A DNA stretch of 30,360 bases from Clostridiales bacterium (GTDB lineage Bacteria > Bacillota > Clostridia > Oscillospirales > Oscillospiraceae). Shown in pieces: positions 1-8,832 of the stretch. The notes under the pieces are model-generated. The model made no database searches, was not told the origin of the DNA, and saw nothing but the letters and a program-made list of their open reading frames with translations. A program made the translations under genes and the position numbers. The stretch lies in NCBI GenBank assembly GCA_019418025.1, contig DYCR01000027.1:1-30360 (forward strand), written 5' to 3'. The first letter of the stretch is position 1. Every line of letters starts with the position of its first letter.

Positions 1-3000
1 GACGTAGGGGGGCTCGGCAGGGACCTGAGGTGCAGAAGGCTCGTAGGGATGCTCCGGCTCCGGTACCCAAGGCTGCTCCGGCTCAGTCACCGGCGGTGTT
101 TCCGGCTCGGCGGGCTGTTCCGGTTCCGTTACAGGGGGGATTTCCGGCTCCGGCTGAGGGGCAGGCTTCTGAGAAATGTTTGACACGGTGACGGGGTAGT
201 CCACCACCTTGCCGCTGTCAAGGAGACGGATCTGAAACACAAAGGTCCCGTTTGAAGCAAAGGTGTAGGAGTCAGAGCCGCCGTTGTTGATAATCCGGTG
301 GGCGGCAGGATCGACAGCCAGATGAACCGTGACCGGGTCGTAGGTCTCTTCGGTTTCGGAAAAATCAGGCCGGATCTGACCCTTTGACTTGTCGATGCAG
401 TCCACGGTGGCGGTTACCTCTGCGGTATTGCCGGCTTCGTCCTGAACTTCAAAGACAAAGCTGCCGTTTTTCTGGAAAACATACTCCCGTTTGCCGTCGT
501 TGTTCACCACGGTAAAGCTTTCGTCCTCGCTGTCGGCGGTCACTACCGCGGTGACATCTGCATCCGTCCATTCGGTGGCGGAGTATGTTACGTGGAGCTT
601 GGGGGCAGTTTGGTCGATGTTATTGACCGCTGCGGTGACGCTGCCGGTGTTGCCGTAGGAATCCGCCAGCTCAAAGACAAAGCTGCCGTTTTCGGTAAAG
701 GTGTGGGTCAGGGAACGGTCGTTGTTGGATACGTAGACATCGTCGAAGGGGAAGTCCCCGATGGTGGCAACCACTTGGCTGCGGGTGGGGGCGGTTTCGG
801 AATAGGTGACGGTCCCGGTCAGCTGGGCCTTGCGAATCCATGTGACCTCGGCGCTGACCTCGTAGACGTTGTCATAGGCATCCTTGTACCGGAACAGGTG
901 GGTGCCGTTCTCTTTAAAGGTATGGGAAGTCTTGCCCTCGAGCATTTCACAGCCCTCCGGCAGCTCGATACTGGCGGTGACATCCTGATTGGTGGGGGTG
1001 TCGATGGTGTAGGACACCGCAGCCAGAGGCAGCTTATTTTGGGTCAGATCCTCGTAGAAATTCAGCATCCGACCGCTGAAATACTTGTCCCGCTCGCTTG
1101 TGCTGTTGCCCCAGGAGTTCAGTCCCTTGATCTTCAGGTATTTTGCCTGATGCTGAGAATCCAGAGGGATCTCCTTCCATCCTTCGGAATTGGGCAGGGA
1201 GGCGGTTCCGACCTTTTCCCAGTCGGTCTTGTCCATGCTGACGTAGACCTCTACGTCTCTCCAACGGCCGTTGGCGGCCTGAGGCAGATACTCCAGTGCA
1301 GAAATATGACGGGGGGTATCAAACTCCACCACATACTCCTTGTCATCCTTTTTGTTGTAGGCGGTGTGCCAATAGGTGTTGGGATTTCCGTCGATCAGGT
1401 TTTTTGCAGCCTCTTTTCCGTTATTCTGCTGAGAGGAGAAGGTGTCCAGCTTCACGTGCTTCAGGGGCAGGTATGTTTTCTCGGGGGTGTCATTGTTTTC
1501 GGTGAAGGTGAATTCATCCGCTTGACTCTTGACGGTCTGCCCGTGGTTCAGGTACCGCAGCATGAGCTGCTGAGCGCCGGGGAAGCGCATTTCGCTGTCG
1601 AGCCCGGGGATATATTTGCACCACGTGGTGCCTTGATCCAGACTGAACTCCAGATTGTCAGTCGGGCCGACAAAGAGGTTTTCAAAGTCATTGAGCTGAA
1701 CGCCGCTGTCCTTTGGGTTCTTGGCATCCACAAGGTCGATGGTATAGGTGTTCTTCACACCGACCAGACCCACCTGAATGTCCGTGGTGCCGCTCAGCTG
1801 ATCGAGCTGAGCTTCCGTCAGCCGGATCTCGTGATCGTCTGTCTCGATCCATTCACTGCCGCCGTCGATGCTGTACTTGACCCGGACAGAGGATTGGTCA
1901 TACATGGGATTGAGGACGATGGTGCCTGCTTTTTCTCCGTCGAAGGAGAAGCTTGCAAGCTGGGCGGTGTTCTGGTTCAGCAGATCCTTTGCCACGATCT
2001 GGGGGACATTGGGCTGACGGATATCGGCAGTGGTTGCCTGTGCCGCTTTTTTCAGTGTTTCCTGCCGGAGCAGCTCAAATTCGGCAAGGTTCTGCACATT
2101 GGTGATTTTGGGACGGATGGCCTTCAGCAGGTCGTCCATGGGTCTTGGGTAGTAGGTCAGACTGCTCATAAGCTCCTGACTGAATGTCAGGTAATTCTCA
2201 CTGGTCAGGTTCTGATCTGCCAGCTTCACCGAGACAAGACCGTCCCATGCGCTCAGATTGATTTTCTGGAAGTCCAGTGCCTTGCGGTACAGGGTCTCCT
2301 TTGTGCTGAGGTCAGAATAGCTGTTGGCAAGCAGGACGCACTGGTTTGCCTTCACAAAGTTTTCGTGATCCTCCACCGCATCGCTTGCCAACATGGTGTA
2401 GGTTGCCCGGAACTGGTGAGGGGTGGCATATTTGGATGTGCCCCAGCCAAGCATGAAGTCGCTATGCTCGCTGTTGGATTTTGTCCAGCCGGAGACATCG
2501 TTCTGGAGCTTCCAGATATATTTTCCCTCCCCCGGGGCATATTGCCACGTGACCGTTGCGGCGTGACCGGGCTGACCGACGACGATGGAGGGACGGCCGA
2601 ACACCTCGGCCAGATTGGCATAGGTCTTGGCAAGACCGCCGCAGACGGCACCCTCGGCAAAGACAATCCACAGGCGCTTGATATTTGCACCGTAGTCATC
2701 GAAATAGCCGTCGAAGTGGTACTTGTCGTTCCACATTTTGTGGTTTTCTTCTGAGTAGTATTTCGGGTCATCATACTTGAAGCTGTCCCGATACTGGATA
2801 TAAAGGTATGCATCCAGAAAATTCTTGCCCAAGGCCTTCTGCTCCAGAGCGTAGTCTGCCAGCCAGAAGAACTCGTCGTCGTTCATTCGGGCATCCACGA
2901 CCCATCGCATCATGGGCACCGACAGCGCCCGGAACTGGGCGGCAGACCATTTGCTGTGGTCATTACTGTTGCCGGCTTTGTCCATGACACCGCCGGGCTC

Positions 3001-4068
3001 GGACAGCTTGATGTAGGTTTCAAACCGCTTCAGCCCGTCGCTGCCTTTGTTGGGCTGCATCCAGAATGCTACGTTTCTTTCGTAGTTAAAGGTGCTTGCG
3101 ATGCTGACGGCAAGGCGCAGGTAGAAGTCGTTGTCCGTGCCGGATTTCAGCTTGTCCTTGTGACGGTTGTAAATGTCGCAGAAGGCCCGCATGCCCCGAT
3201 AGGTGCTGTTTCTGGGCAGCTTGTTCAGGGGACCGCCCTCGATGAAGTAGGCCAGAGCCTTTTTATCGGTGCGCAGGTACTCGATGGCTTCTTTTGTTTC
3301 CTCGTCCTGATAAAGGCGGGTCAGGGTCTGGTAGCCCACCTGCCGGACGAATTCCCGCTCATAGATCGTGTGGATGTGGTCCTTCAGGTTCTCTTCAACG
3401 GAGCGGCCGGACAGCTCCTGATCGTAGCCGGCCAAGGTCTTGAAGGGGACATTGTTTTCCACATTGGGATTGTAGTCGGGCTTGATCAGGCGGGCGTCGG
3501 CGTAGACGGCATGGTCAGAACCGTTGTAGGTGTTCTGATGGGCGAAGAGCTTTAAAAACTTTTTTCCGGTGACATCGATGTCCACAAACACCGACTCGTC
3601 CGTGCCCTTGAGGACATCGGTTTTCTTCAGATCCTCCCAGTTGGTGCCGTCGTCAGAAACGGAAATGGTGAACAGGACACCGTCGCCGTTTCCGCCCTGA
3701 CGGGCATCCACGCCGATATAGGAGATGAATCTGGAGTAGACCTGTGAATACTGGCTGATATCATAGATCAGGCAGGACTGGGCGTGAGCGCCGACACCGC
3801 GGTCAAAGGAGACGGTCTCCTCGTCCACGATCAGCTGTATGCCGGGTCCGCTGGCGCTGCCGTCTGTGATGATCTTGCCGTACCCCACATAGGATTTTTT
3901 GGGGACATAGGACATTTCGGAAAGGTAACGGTAATTTTCATTGCTTTGGGGAGCCTCAGCCGGTGTCTGGGCCTGTTGGGCGTGTGCCGTCAGGGGGACG
4001 GAAACGGAGAACACCGAGGCGGCAAGCAGCATCCCTGCAATGAGCTTCTGAAGTTGCTTGTTCTTCAT
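1..4068 (-). CDS. Large secreted multidomain surface protein (NPCBM, transglutaminase-like, F5/8C, Ig-like repeats), C-terminus cut off
   Basis: At least 1356 residues, open at the left edge so the C-terminus is missing. The start at 4068 follows an AAAGGA ribosome binding site. Residues 1-31 form a signal peptide (MKNKQLQK, hydrophobic core, AHA-QQ). About residues 50-200 resemble an NPCBM carbohydrate-binding module (SFDRGVGAHA, YIGVDARQGG). The middle region carries a transglutaminase-like signature: Cys476 in GAVCGGLAKTY, His502 in GQPGHAATVTW and an Asp in LQNDVSGW. About residues 863-1008 look like an F5/8 type C discoidin module (NLIDGNPNTYWHT, VEVYVSMDKTDW). After that come three or four Ig/cadherin-like repeats of about 75 residues with the recurring phrase F.ENGS(F/H)xFE, and then a Pro/Glu-rich tail with repeated PPVTEPEQP. 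The tail suggests a cell-wall spacer ahead of an anchor outside the window. The likely role is binding, and perhaps modifying, glycoprotein or peptidoglycan outside the cell. The enzymatic activity is inferred from motifs only. Confidence 0.85.
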   Translation of the reverse strand, partial: MKNKQLQKLIAGMLLAASVFSVSVPLTAHAQQAQTPAEAPQSNENYRYLSEMSYVPKKSYVGYGKIITDGSASGPGIQLIVDEETVSFDRGVGAHAQSCLIYDISQYSQVYSRFISYIGVDARQGGNGDGVLFTISVSDDGTNWEDLKKTDVLKGTDESVFVDIDVTGKKFLKLFAHQNTYNGSDHAVYADARLIKPDYNPNVENNVPFKTLAGYDQELSGRSVEENLKDHIHTIYEREFVRQVGYQTLTRLYQDEETKEAIEYLRTDKKALAYFIEGGPLNKLPRNSTYRGMRAFCDIYNRHKDKLKSGTDNDFYLRLAVSIASTFNYERNVAFWMQPNKGSDGLKRFETYIKLSEPGGVMDKAGNSNDHSKWSAAQFRALSVPMMRWVVDARMNDDEFFWLADYALEQKALGKNFLDAYLYIQYRDSFKYDDPKYYSEENHKMWNDKYHFDGYFDDYGANIKRLWIVFAEGAVCGGLAKTYANLAEVFGRPSIVVGQPGHAATVTWQYAPGEGKYIWKLQNDVSGWTKSNSEHSDFMLGWGTSKYATPHQFRATYTMLASDAVEDHENFVKANQCVLLANSYSDLSTKETLYRKALDFQKINLSAWDGLVSVKLADQNLTSENYLTFSQELMSSLTYYPRPMDDLLKAIRPKITNVQNLAEFELLRQETLKKAAQATTADIRQPNVPQIVAKDLLNQNTAQLASFSFDGEKAGTIVLNPMYDQSSVRVKYSIDGGSEWIETDDHEIRLTEAQLDQLSGTTDIQVGLVGVKNTYTIDLVDAKNPKDSGVQLNDFENLFVGPTDNLEFSLDQGTTWCKYIPGLDSEMRFPGAQQLMLRYLNHGQTVKSQADEFTFTENNDTPEKTYLPLKHVKLDTFSSQQNNGKEAAKNLIDGNPNTYWHTAYNKKDDKEYVVEFDTPRHISALEYLPQAANGRWRDVEVYVSMDKTDWEKVGTASLPNSEGWKEIPLDSQHQAKYLKIKGLNSWGNSTSERDKYFSGRMLNFYEDLTQNKLPLAAVSYTIDTPTNQDVTASIELPEGCEMLEGKTSHTFKENGTHLFRYKDAYDNVYEVSAEVTWIRKAQLTGTVTYSETAPTRSQVVATIGDFPFDDVYVSNNDRSLTHTFTENGSFVFELADSYGNTGSVTAAVNNIDQTAPKLHVTYSATEWTDADVTAVVTADSEDESFTVVNNDGKREYVFQKNGSFVFEVQDEAGNTAEVTATVDCIDKSKGQIRPDFSETEETYDPVTVHLAVDPAAHRIINNGGSDSYTFASNGTFVFQIRLLDSGKVVDYPVTVSNISQKPAPQPEPEIPPVTEPEQPAEPETPPVTEPEQPWVPEPEHPYEPSAPQVPAEPPYV

Positions 4069-4099
4069 ATAGGTATCCTTTCTGTCTGAATTTTCTATA

Positions 4100-4128
4100 T
4101 TTATACAATACGGCAGTGAAATTGACAA
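4100..4128 (-). promoter_or_regulatory. Promoter of the large surface protein gene
   Basis: On the minus strand TTGTCA (4128-4123) is followed after 17 bases by TATAAA (4105-4100). The predicted RNA start lies about 25-30 bases upstream of the start codon at 4068. The surrounding DNA is AT-rich, as expected for a promoter. Confidence 0.7.
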
Positions 4129-4205
4129 GTTAATTTTTAATAAGAAAATTTTAAAAAATATGAACAAATTAAGAACGTAGAAAAGACTGGTATCCGGACA
4201 AAAAA

Positions 4206-4242
4206 CTCCCGATCCGACAGCTGCCTTGTGCCGGATCGGGAG
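4206..4242 (-). terminator. Rho-independent terminator after the M18 aminopeptidase gene
   Basis: Perfect 11-bp arms CTCCCGATCCG / CGGATCGGGAG are followed on the minus strand by a run of T. It lies about 40 bases beyond the M18 stop codon and ends the peptidase operon. Confidence 0.88.
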
Positions 4243-4281
4243 GGTTATTTTATAGGACAGCCGGAGGGTCTCCGGCACGGA

Positions 4282-5568
4282 TCAATCGATCACGTATCCG
4301 CCGTCAGGGGTGACGGTGAGGGTGCTGGAATAGAACACCTGCATGGCCTTTACCAGATAGTCAAGATCCTTGACACCGGCGGTTTCGTAGCAGGAATGCA
4401 TTGCCAACTGAGCAAGTCCGATATCCGCCGTGGGGACAGAGACCTGACTCAGGGAGATGTTGCCCAGTGTGGAGCCGCCTGCCATATCCGCCCGATTGTA
4501 GTAGGTCTGGACAGGGACATCGGCCTTGCCGCACACCCGGCGGAATACTGCGGCGGAGACACCGTCGGTGGTATAGCGCATGTTGGAGTTGAATTTCAGC
4601 ACGATACCCTCGTTTATCACAGGTGCGTTTGCGGCATCGGCAAGCTCCGGATGGTTGGGGTGAACGGCATGGGCGTTGTCGGCAGAGATCATAAAGCTCT
4701 GGCTGACCATCTGGGGCAGTGACAGCTCCAGTGTATTGCAGATCCGGCTGAGGGTATCTGCCAGCAGGGTGGAGGCGGCACCCTGAACGGTGCTGGAGCC
4801 TACCTCCTCGCTGTCGAACACGCAGACAACGGGGATGGAGCAGGAATCGCCGGAGGTCAGGAAGCCCTTGGTGGTGGCCCATGCGCACTCCAGATCGTCA
4901 ATGGCCTGAGAGGAGAAGAATTCCTCGTCAATGCCCCAGACAGCGGCATGGTTGCGGTTGTACAGGTACAGATCGTGGGCAAGGATCTTGCCGTCGGCCT
5001 GTTGAGAAAGCAGCTGTGCAAATCTGCCCTTGGCCTCGGCACCGCCCAGCAGGGGGATGGTGTCACTGGTGGGGTTATAGGCGTAGCCGTCGTTGGCCTT
5101 GCGGTTCATGTGGATCGCCACGTTGGGGATCATCATCAGATCACGATCGATGTTCACAAGCTTGGTTTTCACACCGTCATCGGTTTCTACCAGAACCCGG
5201 CCTGCCACGCTCAGGGGACGGTCGAACCACGGGGCCATCAGCATTCCGCCGTATTTCTCGGTGGCCATGCGGATGTATTTGCTCTCAAGCTCGCCGTTTT
5301 CCTTCACCTTGAAGGTGGGGCGGTCAGAGTGACTGGAGGTCATCAGGAACCCCTGAGGATGGGCGCAGGGAATGCGGAAGGCGATGATGGCGCTGCCGCC
5401 TCGGGTCAGGTAATACTTGCCGCCCACCTCCAGAGTCCAAGGCTTGCCCTCATCCAGTCGGGTGTAGCCGGCGGATTCCATCGAGGTCCGCAGCTGCTCC
5501 ACAGCGTGATACACACTGGGAGAAGCATTTAAAAAATCCATCAATTCTTTGATATATTCCGATGCCAT
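4282..5568 (-). CDS. apeB: M18 family aminopeptidase (aspartyl aminopeptidase type)
   Basis: A 428-residue protein, the usual length for M18 metallo-aminopeptidases, which remove N-terminal residues (often Asp or Glu) from peptides in the cytoplasm as tetrahedral assemblies. Expected metal-site motifs are visible: His80 and Asp82 in SSHSDRPTFKVK (the family usually has HTDSP), the Glu pair in FDSEEVGSS, SADNAHAVHPNHPE, and His391 in AMHSCYE. The start directly abuts the oligoendopeptidase stop codon at 5569, and its ribosome binding site GGAGG lies inside the end of that gene, so translation is probably coupled. The pair would take oligopeptides down to free amino acids. The gene symbol follows the clostridial M18 naming; the substrate preference is not shown by the sequence. 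Confidence 0.93.
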   Translation of the reverse strand: MASEYIKELMDFLNASPSVYHAVEQLRTSMESAGYTRLDEGKPWTLEVGGKYYLTRGGSAIIAFRIPCAHPQGFLMTSSHSDRPTFKVKENGELESKYIRMATEKYGGMLMAPWFDRPLSVAGRVLVETDDGVKTKLVNIDRDLMMIPNVAIHMNRKANDGYAYNPTSDTIPLLGGAEAKGRFAQLLSQQADGKILAHDLYLYNRNHAAVWGIDEEFFSSQAIDDLECAWATTKGFLTSGDSCSIPVVCVFDSEEVGSSTVQGAASTLLADTLSRICNTLELSLPQMVSQSFMISADNAHAVHPNHPELADAANAPVINEGIVLKFNSNMRYTTDGVSAAVFRRVCGKADVPVQTYYNRADMAGGSTLGNISLSQVSVPTADIGLAQLAMHSCYETAGVKDLDYLVKAMQVFYSSTLTVTPDGGYVID

Positions 5569-7326
5569 TTACTTTTCCTCCAGAATTTTGCAGAACAGAT
5601 CGATCTGGTCTGCAATGGTTTGCAGGGCGCTGCGCCAGAAGTTCTTGTCGGTCAGGTCGATGCCTGCGACCTTTGCCGTATCCTCGGCGGTTGCCACGGT
5701 GGTGGTGCGCAGCAGGCGCTTGTAGTTTTCCACAAAGTCGGCTCCCTGTGCCTCAAACTGGGCGTACAGGCCCCGGGCAAACAGTCCGCCGAAGGCATAG
5801 GGGAAGTTGTAGAAGGTGGAGCCGTAGTAGTGGCCCTTGCAGATCCACATGTAAGGATGCATCAGGCTGTTGTCCAGACCGTCGCCGTAGGACTGCTTCT
5901 GGGCGGTGGTCATGTAGCCGCACAGGGTATCTGCGTCCATGAACTTCTCCTCCCGGTTGGCAAGGACCATGGTCTCAAAGCGGTAGCGGGAGTAGATGTC
6001 GCAGATGATCTGGGCAGCGTCCTGAAGCTGGGATTCGATCAGGGCCAGACGCTCGTCATCGTCCTTGGCGGCCTTGATGGCGGCAGCCATGACCACGCAC
6101 TCGTTAAAGGTGGAGGCAGTCTCCGCCACGGGCATGGAGTAGTCATGGTTCAGGGGGCGGTGATCCCGGATGCAGTGGTTGTGGAAGGCGTGACCCAGCT
6201 CGTGGGCCAGTGTGACCACATCGGTGAACATGCCGTCAAAATTGGTGAGGATGCGGCTCTGGCCCAGACACTCGACGCCGGCGCAGAATGCACCGCCTGC
6301 CTTGCCGTCTCTGGGGAAGAAATCGATCCACTCGTCGTCAAATGCGGTGGCAACCATCTGGGCAAGCTCTGTGTCAAAGCCGGAGAACTGCTCGATGAGG
6401 AAATCCTTTGCCTGCTGCGTGGTAAACTTGGTGGAGGCATTGCCCATGGGGGCAAACAGATCATACCAAGGCAGACCGTTTTCGTGGCCCAGAGCCTTTG
6501 CCTTCACCCGCAGATACTGCCAGAATTTGGGCAGGTACTCATCCATTGCAGCGAGCATGGCATCCAGAGTCTGACGGGACATGAAGGCGTGCTTCAGGGT
6601 GCGCTCCAAGGGGCTGTCGTAGCCGCGCAGCTGGCAGTCGGTGATGGTCTCCAGCTTGATGGAGTTCAGGGCATAGGCAACGGAGTCTTTGATCTTGTCA
6701 TAGGCGGCAAGCTCGGCCTGATAGGCATCCTGACGGACCTGAGGATCGGGATCGTAGGCCAGATTGCGGATGGCGGACAGATTGGTGGTGCCGCCCCGGT
6801 AGGAGACAGCCACGGTACTGGTCAGGTACTGCTGAAGGTCGCTCCATGCGCTGCCGCCGGACAGCTCCATCTTTGCCATGATCTCTTCGCCACGGCCGGA
6901 CAGCAGATAGCGGCTGGAATCGGCCATGTTGGCAAACAGGAAGTGGTAGTCCTTCAGATTTTCGTCGGAATCCACCAGCTCCATCAGGTTGGGCAGCTTG
7001 CTTGCCCAGTCCTTGAATGCGGCCTCGGGTGCGGCCAGATCACTGGCCACGGCCATGATCCTGCCCAGCTGAGAAACGGGCTGGGAGTCTTTGGTGTTGG
7101 TGGACTGGCGCAGGGAAGCGTACTCGGCAAGCTTGTTGACCAGCAGGGTGATCTTCTCTTCAAAGTCGATACCCTGTCGAAGGGTGTCGAGGGGGTCGCC
7201 ATTGCCCAGATCGGCGGTGAACCGGGTGAAAGCGCCGGCCTGCTGCTTGAGCGTATCCAGATCCTGCTCGAAGGCAGGGTCGTCAAAACCTTTGTAAATC
7301 GGGTCGAGGTTCCATACTTCGTTCAT
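5569..7326 (-). CDS. pepF: M3 family oligoendopeptidase F
   Basis: A 585-residue cytoplasmic zinc metallopeptidase of the PepF branch of M3, which cuts medium-sized oligopeptides, for instance after peptide import or during protein turnover. The zinc site is clear: H375-E376-x-x-H379 in LAHELGHAFHNH, with the third ligand Glu expected in the following ETASTFNE segment. The length fits the family (about 600). The start at 7326 (MNEVWNLDPIYKGFDD) follows an AGGAG site seven bases upstream. It is the first gene of a two-gene operon with the M18 aminopeptidase and has its own promoter. No signal peptide is present. Confidence 0.95.
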   Translation of the reverse strand: MNEVWNLDPIYKGFDDPAFEQDLDTLKQQAGAFTRFTADLGNGDPLDTLRQGIDFEEKITLLVNKLAEYASLRQSTNTKDSQPVSQLGRIMAVASDLAAPEAAFKDWASKLPNLMELVDSDENLKDYHFLFANMADSSRYLLSGRGEEIMAKMELSGGSAWSDLQQYLTSTVAVSYRGGTTNLSAIRNLAYDPDPQVRQDAYQAELAAYDKIKDSVAYALNSIKLETITDCQLRGYDSPLERTLKHAFMSRQTLDAMLAAMDEYLPKFWQYLRVKAKALGHENGLPWYDLFAPMGNASTKFTTQQAKDFLIEQFSGFDTELAQMVATAFDDEWIDFFPRDGKAGGAFCAGVECLGQSRILTNFDGMFTDVVTLAHELGHAFHNHCIRDHRPLNHDYSMPVAETASTFNECVVMAAAIKAAKDDDERLALIESQLQDAAQIICDIYSRYRFETMVLANREEKFMDADTLCGYMTTAQKQSYGDGLDNSLMHPYMWICKGHYYGSTFYNFPYAFGGLFARGLYAQFEAQGADFVENYKRLLRTTTVATAEDTAKVAGIDLTDKNFWRSALQTIADQIDLFCKILEEK

Positions 7327-7360
7327 AACTAGGCTCCTTTTTGTTTGATTTTATGGGTAT

Positions 7361-7389
7361 ATTTTACACGAAGGGAAAGGGTGCGTCAA
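7361..7389 (-). promoter_or_regulatory. Promoter of the pepF-M18 operon
   Basis: On the minus strand TTGACG (7389-7384), a 17-base spacer and TAAAAT (7366-7361), about 35 bases upstream of the pepF start codon. Confidence 0.7.
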
Positions 7390-7460
7390 CACCGGACGGG
7401 ATGAAAGATTCCTTGCATTTTCTTGCATTTTAATTATAAAAGTTTGCTTTTTGTGTGTTT

Positions 7461-7470
7461 ATGTCGAAAA
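7461..7470 (+). promoter_or_regulatory. Candidate 0A box upstream of spo0A
   Basis: ATGTCGAAAA contains the core TGTCGAA of the Spo0A recognition sequence known from Bacillus and Clostridium. It lies about 40 bases upstream of the -35 of the spo0A promoter, so autoregulation is plausible. A weaker AGTCGAG follows at 7482. Confidence 0.5.
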
Positions 7471-7508
7471 ATGCAATCTTTAGTCGAGCGATTGTTTGCT
7501 GTTTTTTA

Positions 7509-7537
7509 TTGCAAAAAATGGCCCATCATGCTATCAT
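7509..7537 (+). promoter_or_regulatory. Promoter of spo0A
   Basis: TTGCAA (7509-7514), a 17-base spacer and TATCAT (7532-7537). This looks like a vegetative sigma-A promoter. I did not see a convincing sigma-H promoter. Confidence 0.65.
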
Positions 7538-7607
7538 TTATTTGTCACAGCGACATATGTGGGGTCGAACCCCGAAGCAAACCAACTATTTGAAGGAGAG
7601 GAATTTC

Positions 7608-8387
7608 ATGGACAAAAGAACAAGCGTACTCATCGCCGACGGGTCTGAAGAGTTCTGCAGCGCCTTATGTTCTGTCTTGCAGCGCTCAGATCGTTTTCAG
7701 TTGTCCGGAATCGCTAATGATGGGGAACAGGCGATCCGTATGTTAGAGGAGAGAAAACCGGATATTTTGGTGCTGGATCTGATGCTGGCAAAGCGGGATG
7801 GGCTCAGCGTTTTGAAAACCATTGCATCCGGTGACCATCAGCCGGCAATTTTGGCGACCTCCGGTTTTGTCACGGATTATGTGGCCTCTGCCGCGGCGAG
7901 TCTGGGCGTGATGTATCTGATGCTGAAGCCCTGCGACATGGATGCACTGGTGGACCGTCTGGAGGAGATCCGGGGCGGGGAAAGCCAGAAAACCATGCAG
8001 ATGAAAAAGACATCTCAGACAAATATCGAAGCCATGGTCACCAACATCATCCACGAGATCGGTGTGCCTGCACATATCAAGGGATATCAGTATCTGCGGG
8101 AGGCGATCATCATCGCCGTGGAGGATATGGACGTGATCAACGCCATTACCAAGGTCCTCTATCCTCAGGTGGCAAAGACCTTTGCGACCACTCCGTCAAG
8201 AGTGGAGCGGGCCATCCGCCATGCCATCGAGGTGGCGTGGGATCGGGGCGATCTGGATACCTTACAGCGGTTTTTCGGCTATACGGTTTCCAACACCAAG
8301 GGAAAGCCGACAAATTCGGAGTTTATTGCCCTGATCGCAGACCGCCTGCAGCTGCAGCTGAAGAATGCCAACGTGGCACAATATTAA
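7608..8387 (+). CDS. spo0A: Sporulation master regulator Spo0A
   Basis: A 259-residue response regulator that, once phosphorylated, activates entry into sporulation. The start (MDKRTSVLIADG) follows AAGGAGAGG. The N-terminal receiver domain (about 1-125) has the phosphoacceptor Asp57 (VLDLMLAKRDG), Thr84/Ser85 and Lys107 (LMLKP). The C-terminal effector domain (about 145-250) is almost canonical: EIGVPAHIKGYQYLREAI, TTPSRVERAIRHAIEVAW, and FGYTVSNTKGKPTNSEFIA, which identify Spo0A rather than another response regulator. Oddly, the usual acidic pair of the receiver pocket (ADDN) reads Asp11-Gly12-Ser13, so one Mg-binding carboxylate is missing. The commonly adjacent spoIVB gene is not next to it; the neighbours are peptidase and Fe-S genes. 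Confidence 0.97.
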   Translation: MDKRTSVLIADGSEEFCSALCSVLQRSDRFQLSGIANDGEQAIRMLEERKPDILVLDLMLAKRDGLSVLKTIASGDHQPAILATSGFVTDYVASAAASLGVMYLMLKPCDMDALVDRLEEIRGGESQKTMQMKKTSQTNIEAMVTNIIHEIGVPAHIKGYQYLREAIIIAVEDMDVINAITKVLYPQVAKTFATTPSRVERAIRHAIEVAWDRGDLDTLQRFFGYTVSNTKGKPTNSEFIALIADRLQLQLKNANVAQY

Positions 8388-8392
8388 AACGT

Positions 8393-8426
8393 AAATCCCC
8401 GATTGTCAGAAAACAATCGGGGATTT
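8393..8426. terminator. Bidirectional terminator between spo0A and the Rrf2 regulator
   Basis: Perfect 14-bp arms AAATCCCCGATTGT / ACAATCGGGGATTT around a 6-base loop, with A and T on opposite flanks. It sits between two convergent genes and can serve both. Confidence 0.9.
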
Positions 8427-8430
8427 TGGC

Positions 8431-8829
8431 TTAGAGTTTGTTTTCCAACAATCCTGCTAAGGTGATGTTTTGAAAATAATTTTGCACCAGATCATCAAGT
8501 CCCTGCCACATGGGGCGGGAGACGCAGCAGCTTGAACGGTTGCAATCCTGACTGCACTCCACGGCGGTGAGTCCGCCCTCGGTCAGGTTCAGGATCGATG
8601 CCACGGTGTATTCCTGCGCCGGCTTGTTCAGCCGATAGCCGCCGTTTTTTCCGTGAGAGGCATCCACAAGATCTGCCTTGCTGAGCATTGTCATAATGGC
8701 TTGCAGATATTTCTCGGAAAGCCCTTCCTGCTGAGCCAGCTCCTTCAGAGGGATATAGCCCTCATCGGACCGGCTTGCAAGTGCCAGCATTACGCGCAGC
8801 GCGTAGCGCCCTTTTGATGACACGATCAT
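8431..8829 (-). CDS. Rrf2 family regulator, IscR-like
   Basis: A 132-residue winged-helix regulator. The N-terminal half (MIVSSKGRYALRVMLALA, then GLSEKYLQAIM and HGKNGGYRL) is the Rrf2 DNA-binding domain. Cysteines 92, 96, 101 and 102 cluster (VECSQDCNRSSCC), close to the three cysteines that bind an Fe-S cluster in IscR, so it could sense Fe-S status. It is the last gene of an operon with a cysteine desulfurase and IscU, three bases after iscU, which fits feedback control of cluster assembly. CymR-type cysteine regulators are the main alternative, but they usually lack the cysteine cluster. The start at 8829 follows GAGGA. Confidence 0.9.
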   Translation of the reverse strand: MIVSSKGRYALRVMLALASRSDEGYIPLKELAQQEGLSEKYLQAIMTMLSKADLVDASHGKNGGYRLNKPAQEYTVASILNLTEGGLTAVECSQDCNRSSCCVSRPMWQGLDDLVQNYFQNITLAGLLENKL

Positions 8830-8832
8830 AGA

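Noticed and set aside
592..3555. Long open frames on the + strand opposite the large surface protein
   Set aside because: They have no ribosome binding sites and low-complexity Gly/Val/Leu/Asp-rich composition, and they lie opposite a gene with clear domains. They arise from codon bias.
5620..7332. A 570-codon open frame on the + strand
   Set aside because: It is exactly antisense to pepF, which has the HExxH motif and a good start site; the + strand product resembles nothing.
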